A stretch of DNA of 64,000 bases from contig NZ_VCRA01000021.1 of assembly GCF_005938385.1 (NCBI RefSeq), positions 1 to 64,000 on the forward strand. Reading direction: 5' to 3'. The position numbers and the translations under genes are program-made. Under the pieces are notes generated by a model that was not told the DNA's origin, did no database searches, and saw only the letters and a list, made by a program, of their open reading frames with translations. Below, piece by piece: positions 61,101-64,000 of this stretch. This DNA comes from Paenibacillus mesophilus. Lineage in GTDB: Bacteria; Bacillota; Bacilli; Paenibacillales; NBRC-103111. Numbering within the stretch: position 1 is the stretch's first letter; each line of letters starts with the position of its first letter.

Positions 61101-61260
61101 CTGGCATCTGCAAGCAGGCAGCCCGGCTATCGGCGCCGGCAAGGCCATCACGGAGTTTGTGTTGATGGATGGACAGTCCATTGATATTTCATCCGATTAC
61201 GATGGCAACTCGAGAGGAAACGTATGGGATATGGGGATCTATAAGAGCGGGACGCATTAA
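58111..61260 (+). CDS. secreted double beta-helix protein with a central lectin-like domain
   Basis: A 1049-aa exported protein (signal peptide about 1-34). Two homologous units, about 42-430 and 635-1045, each start TYYV(A/S)P-x-G-x-D-x-NPGTE (DUF1565-type) and continue as right-handed parallel beta-helices with N-rich rungs (VVGNEIYDFVNFGIV; VDGNLIYDMGHEGID). Between them (about 445-620) lies a concanavalin-like/DUF1080-type domain (WLTLYTRYTNINNYYLLEIR). This suggests a polysaccharide lyase or glycosidase pair with a carbohydrate-binding module. No catalytic residues could be assigned. Gene order with the upstream binding-protein gene suggests that its products are captured by that protein. 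Confidence 0.83.
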   Translation: MKEFRNRIFQVGCVLLFVFMIGLLANMPTAGTQEVYAAGNTYYVAPAGNDANPGTETAPWRTLKKAAATLQAGDTAIFEDGVYVSTQIRFTNNGAELAPITIKARNKQKAKLLFSNLNTTSKIVLTNKQYISIFDFEITQEVSGTTSGDIFIDMSDCSHCIVSGNSIHGAGGKAVQALKGERIEVVGNEIYDFVNFGIVLANIDRPVIADNEIREVSTAILVPAGTRSAQIYNNRIRAIDKLMRNGIILGGSYPPSVAYDTYGYQAYYAVAWNNILVAEQPGLIDTAFAFTGSVDSAVYHNIVVDAKYGVSYSNGGGATTGWAPFPTSSTFANNIFSGCTGNAIHTVNSPIDSVHDYNLYYNCANAPVESNGIYEDPLLIDPYHDWYLREDSPAAGAGATLNVTGYYGETMDVNLDANGNARTAPVPMGIYANTVPKVGEILFTEQFEQGDGAWTAQSGTMGIVEETPGGNHVYTDLNASSSSGISRSYAGSMDWVSYQLDTRVKFVQSYNPSGWLTLYTRYTNINNYYLLEIRPEKGYIGLKKKVAGIVTPLQEKDLHPPIGEWVDIRFVVNGTDIQVYVYGKLELSGSDGQLKNGGIAAAVYQADIQIDDIRVAKIDAPAGSDDPGPSTVPGSTYYVSPTGSDMNPGTEDKPWKTMARAAQLAQRGNTVIFEDGVYTETSPAIFMQSGTANERIVFKARNKHQAVIQFQNLPTKKVVLTGISYVTLQDFEMTQTQRGTTTSDIFIQVLEGSNHVHVIGNKIHNAFEEGVKGYLVSDYVVDGNLIYDMGHEGIDFVNVQSSTIRNNEIHDVGRVGLLAKGGSSDIEVYNNYIHNHNVNMAEGAIYMGGSTGYAWTRDYSVNGYEAWNMVVYNNVVVAETRNGIPSINNGIGFVGSKDSAAYNNIVIGTRNGIFLYSPRSSQPQVGWDWDPDNVNPVFMNNIIMNTTNNAVIAAGTKQPVNLVHDYNLYYNNTSLPAGQELNGVYADPYFANLAEEDWHLQAGSPAIGAGKAITEFVLMDGQSIDISSDYDGNSRGNVWDMGIYKSGTH

Positions 61261-61378
61261 TCACACATCCAACCACCAAGTTAAACGATCAGCGAATCTC
61301 CGCTACTCGAAAGCAACCGGAGCGCATGTTGAAGGACGCGGGGATTAAACCAGAATAATAAAATGCGAGGGTGTCCAT

Positions 61379-62689
61379 ATGTTCAAACAGAGTGCAAGGT
61401 TGCTAATCCTTCTAGCAGGGGCAACCGCTATTGTTGGCGCTTGCAGCGGAGGGCCGAAAGAGGAGGCCGATGTTCCTCAAACGGCTAAGGAAAATCCGGC
61501 GGAACGTGTTCCGTTAACGTTGGTGTCCATTTCCCCTCTGGAAGAGATGGAAGTGATTTATTTGGAGCCGCTGCGCAAAAAATACCCTCATCTCGATTTG
61601 CGGTACATTCAAACCTCGAAGGCCGACGGCACGACGATTCCCGAACTGCTGGCGGCCGGCGTCAAGTTCGATTTGTACACCAATTCGCGGGGAGGTTTCG
61701 AGGAGGCGCTGCTCGATTACGATCTGAAGTATGATATGAGCGACTTGATCCGCAAACATAACGTCGATATCGGCCATCTGGAGCCGACAGCCATCGAATC
61801 GATGAGGCAGATGTTCGATGGAAAGCTTTACGGCCTACCGGTAAAGATGAACAGCCTGCTGCTCTACTATAATAAGACGCTTTTCGATATGTTCGGAGTG
61901 TCCTACCCGAAAGACGGGATGTCATGGGCGGAAACGCTCGATTTGGCGAACAGAATGACACGTTTGGACAGTAACCTGCAATATTACGGTATCGGCAGCC
62001 ATGGAACGGGTGCGATGATCGGCTGGAATCCATATTCTTTGCCATTGGTAGACGGGACCAAGCGAACACCGACGATTCATACGAGCGCGCAATGGCAGAC
62101 ACTGATCCAAACCGTACTTTTAAATCCCGTATTTACGAAAGCATACAAGGATATAGGGAAAATACCGGATTGGTCATCGTTTAGCAAGGATCGCAGGGTT
62201 GCCATGCTTTTGTACACGGCGGCCGCTCCGCTCGCACTGACGAAAGAGTTTTCGTCGCTCGATTGGGACATGGTTTCTTTTCCGGTATTGCCGGGCTTGG
62301 CTGAAGTCGGCTCGCAAGTTTCTCCCAATTATTTCGGCATCACTTCGCTTTCGGAGCATAAAGAGGCGGCAATGGAAGCGATCAAGTTTTGGACCTCGCT
62401 CGAATTTTTTGTCGAAAATTCAAAGGGCGGCACATTGATGGCTTCGAGAGCAAAGGAAGTGAGAGAGACACTTGGATCGAAATCTCCTTTTCCGGATAAA
62501 AATTGGAAGGCGGTCACCTATTATCCCTTCGCGCCGCTTGCTGCGACAACGAACGTCGATTCCAAAGCGAGAAGCATCTATGAGAAACATCTCAATGCGC
62601 TGCTTGCCGGCACGGTCGATCTCAATACAGGTTTGCGAATGATGGCGGAAGAGACACAGAAAATGATAAACGAACAACCGAAGCCATAA
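61379..62689 (+). CDS. extracellular solute-binding lipoprotein
   Basis: A 436-aa lipoprotein (lipobox IVGAC, Cys22). The binding-protein fold is intact with LLYYNKTLFDMFGVSYPKDG and the tail DLNTGLRMMAEETQKMI. It is close in layout to the protein at 56705-58087 (shared KYDMSDLIRKHNVDIGHLEP/EYDMSELIKKHQVDLNRFEP region), so the two are probably duplicates flanking the double beta-helix gene. GCGAGGGTG precedes the ATG. An IS remnant begins directly at its stop codon. The 118 bp upstream show no promoter I could support. Confidence 0.9.
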   Translation: MFKQSARLLILLAGATAIVGACSGGPKEEADVPQTAKENPAERVPLTLVSISPLEEMEVIYLEPLRKKYPHLDLRYIQTSKADGTTIPELLAAGVKFDLYTNSRGGFEEALLDYDLKYDMSDLIRKHNVDIGHLEPTAIESMRQMFDGKLYGLPVKMNSLLLYYNKTLFDMFGVSYPKDGMSWAETLDLANRMTRLDSNLQYYGIGSHGTGAMIGWNPYSLPLVDGTKRTPTIHTSAQWQTLIQTVLLNPVFTKAYKDIGKIPDWSSFSKDRRVAMLLYTAAAPLALTKEFSSLDWDMVSFPVLPGLAEVGSQVSPNYFGITSLSEHKEAAMEAIKFWTSLEFFVENSKGGTLMASRAKEVRETLGSKSPFPDKNWKAVTYYPFAPLAATTNVDSKARSIYEKHLNALLAGTVDLNTGLRMMAEETQKMINEQPKP

Positions 62690-62843
62690 GTAGACACAGT
62701 TACACTGATGAAATGATAGAAATCGGAGGGCTGTGTCAAAAACGCATCCATTCGGCCATTGAATATGCAACACCAAATGAATTCGAGCGTGCCTACTACA
62801 TTAACACTGTGAAGCAATAAAATTTGTGTCTACCATCTTGACA
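62690..62843 (+). mobile_element. IS3-family insertion sequence remnant
   Basis: About 150 bp. The frame 62743-62820 encodes RIHSAIEYATPNEFERAYY and a stop, the conserved C-terminus of IS3-family OrfB integrases (HSA-x-x-Y-x-(S/T)-P-x-E-(F/Y)-E). GTAGACACA at the left (62690) is repeated inverted as TGTGTCTAC at 62825, so both terminal repeats survive while the body is deleted. The right end is probably at TTGACA (62838-62843). Confidence 0.75.
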
Positions 62844-62854
62844 GAGGCCCAATT

Positions 62855-63052
62855 TTGCCCGTGCCTGTTCCGGAGACCATCAGGGACTTCTCCGAAGCCG
62901 AAGTTGCCGGCCACCTGTTCAGCCGGTTGAAGGAGCTGGATGTCGCTTACGAGGATGTAGCGAACTGTATGCTGAACCACCTAGAGCTTGCAGGGCCGTT
63001 TAAAGGCAAAAGAGTCGGTCTCGCTTACCAAAGCGAGCTGCCGGTATGCTGA
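62855..63052 (+). pseudogene. 5'-truncated gene next to the IS remnant
   Basis: A 65-residue open frame (PVPVPETIRDFSEAEVAGHL to KGKRVGLAYQSELPVC) begins right after the right end of the IS remnant, with no ribosome site. The composition is protein-like, so this is probably the C-terminal end of a gene cut by the insertion. The family was not recognised. Confidence 0.45.
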
Positions 63053-63100
63053 GCGCGGAAGGAGACGGCCCTGTATGTTCGGATTGCTGCATTTTGGTAA

Positions 63101-63793
63101 TTACTGATCTATTTTGTTCGGAATCAACATATCCAAGACTAACAGGTGCTTCTTCATGACCGCTTTCGCTTCTTCCACATTCTTTTTTCGGATTTGCTCT
63201 ATGATTTGCTTATGCTCCTCGAAGGAAATAATCGTATTTCTGACATCCACGAAATGCCGCTCCCTGACTTGATTAAAAAATTCGCTTACCACATCGCTTA
63301 ATTCGAAAAATGTTTGGTTACCCGTCGCCTTGAAAAGTGCTCGATGAAACGCCAAATCTTCCTCTACCGGAAGTTTTCTTTTTGTAATGCTTTGCTCCAT
63401 TTGCTTGTTTGCGAGTTCCAACTGTTCCAACAGATAGAGATCATAATGCTCGATAGCCATCTCAACAGCACAGAGCTCCAATGCCCTCCGCGTAGCGATA
63501 AGCTCCTTGGTCCTGTGCTCATTATGTTTCCATTGAAAGGATACCTGATCCATAAATGGCTTAAACGAGGGGACATCCAGATAAATTCCTCCGCCCGCTT
63601 GAATCCGCAAAACCCCAAGCGTCTCCAACATTTTCAGCGCCTCACGGACAACGGAGCGACTGACCTTCAGCATATCGATCAATTGATTCACGGAAGGAAG
63701 CTTATCTCCAGCCTTGAGCTCATGTTCCACAATAAATAACTTTATCCGCTCACACACGATTTGCGGCAGTGTTGTTTTCTCAGCTAGATCCAT
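63101..63793 (-). CDS. GntR/FadR-family transcriptional regulator
   Basis: A 230-aa regulator: winged HTH (about 10-75; KAGDKLPSVNQLIDMLKVSR, then SVVREALKMLETLGVL) and an all-helical FCD ligand domain (about 95-220) with the metal/ligand-binding positions in LAFHRALFKATGN and EEHKQIIEQIRKK. FCD regulators usually respond to sugar acids or other carboxylates. It is divergent from a gene starting at 63994, whose promoter carries a TGGTATAACCA site, the typical FadR-subfamily operator. This suggests control of that operon. Confidence 0.91.
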   Translation of the reverse strand: MDLAEKTTLPQIVCERIKLFIVEHELKAGDKLPSVNQLIDMLKVSRSVVREALKMLETLGVLRIQAGGGIYLDVPSFKPFMDQVSFQWKHNEHRTKELIATRRALELCAVEMAIEHYDLYLLEQLELANKQMEQSITKRKLPVEEDLAFHRALFKATGNQTFFELSDVVSEFFNQVRERHFVDVRNTIISFEEHKQIIEQIRKKNVEEAKAVMKKHLLVLDMLIPNKIDQ

Positions 63794-63859
63794 ATCTCAC
63801 ACATCCAATTATATTAATAGGGCGATCGTATCATAAAATGAAGATACAATAAATAAGTG

Positions 63860-63918
63860 TTGACGTGCAGTAAATGAATGGGTATCATTTGCAGTATGAT
63901 GGTATAACCACCATACTG
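63860..63918 (+). promoter_or_regulatory. promoter with GntR-type operator
   Basis: TTGACG (63860-63865), a 17-bp spacer and TATCAT (63883-63888). Immediately downstream a 27-bp dyad (63892-63918) has arms CAGTATG/CATACTG and the core TGGTATAACCA, matching the FadR-subfamily consensus TGGT-N3-ACCA. Bound regulator would block transcription of the gene at 63994. Confidence 0.75.
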
Positions 63919-63993
63919 GTTTTTAGTTTGAATGGCGAATTTCCAACGAAATGCTTCAAAAAGCTTCAATGAATAAGGAGAGGGGGAAACAAG

Positions 63994-64000
63994 ATGAAGA
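63994..64000 (+). CDS. start of a gene leaving the window
   Basis: ATGAAGA at the right edge, preceded by AAGGAGAGGGGG at a good distance and by the GntR-controlled promoter. Only Met-Lys can be read. The context suggests a carbohydrate-uptake or sugar-acid operon. Confidence 0.6.

Noticed and set aside
1..64000. CRISPR array
   Set aside because: No regularly spaced direct repeats with unique spacers; the hairpin repeats are few, self-complementary and dispersed.
1..64000. tRNA or rRNA genes
   Set aside because: No cloverleaf with CCA-end context and no rRNA-like stretch was noticed in the intergenic regions; a covariance search would be decisive.

Overview
The window reads as a chromosomal segment of a spore-forming, moderately GC-rich Firmicute of the Paenibacillaceae (Paenibacillus/Cohnella type). 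The evidence is the DnaB/DnaI helicase-loader pair, an Sda-like sporulation checkpoint protein, a ComQ/ComP/ComA-like quorum-sensing set, a coproheme decarboxylase, TTG/GTG starts with strong AGGAGG ribosome sites, and many lipoprotein solute-binding proteins beside beta-helix carbohydrate proteins. No rRNA, tRNA or CRISPR array was seen. The assignment rests on gene families only.

Layout. 0-5.4 kb: a minus-strand operon comP-comA-comQ-DUF1801-like-NUDIX. Divergent from comP is a 56-codon gene with its own promoter, ribosome site and terminator; its product ends in Trp-Tyr and is the best candidate for the missing ComX pheromone precursor. 5.4-12.5 kb: a WYL regulator, a small gene plus sda behind twin palindromes, an orphan sugar-binding lipoprotein, an AraC regulator, hemQ, a DUF3298-like protein and a YuiB-like protein. 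13-19.8 kb: a 1967-aa secreted protein with three ~375-aa repeats and a PHP-type metallohydrolase domain, then an alpha/beta hydrolase. 20-29.2 kb: dnaB, dnaI, a WYL-like regulator, a BtrH-like protein, a YqzM-like peptide, trxA, uvrC and a CPBP-family membrane protease. 29.4-33 kb: a c-di-AMP (ydaO/yuaA) riboswitch ahead of ktrB, ktrA and a cation/proton antiporter. 33-37.6 kb: a LysR regulator divergent from sdhCAB.

37.6-64 kb is an accessory carbohydrate region. It holds two LacI regulators with clear operators, a GH88 unsaturated glucuronyl hydrolase, two copies (one decayed) of a coupled pair of FAD oxidoreductases, two beta-helix proteins, a GDSL esterase, an AraC and a GntR regulator, and several solute-binding lipoproteins with no ABC permease or ATPase nearby. 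Within it lies a three-gene unit (51.2-54.7 kb): an ECF sigma factor, a membrane protein with a short cytoplasmic anti-sigma-like tail and a solute-binding-protein ectodomain, and a solute-binding lipoprotein. This looks like a sugar-sensing sigma/anti-sigma system and is, with the ComX candidate, the most interesting part of the window.

At small scale there is a dispersed ~57-bp hairpin repeat (ends CCCCCAAAAGT/ACTTTTGGGGG) at three loci, a cluster of TAGCGGAA palindromes near 12.6 kb, CcpA-type cre sites before solute-binding-protein genes, helically phased GTTAAC operators, and remnants of an IS3-family element and of a spore-germination permease.
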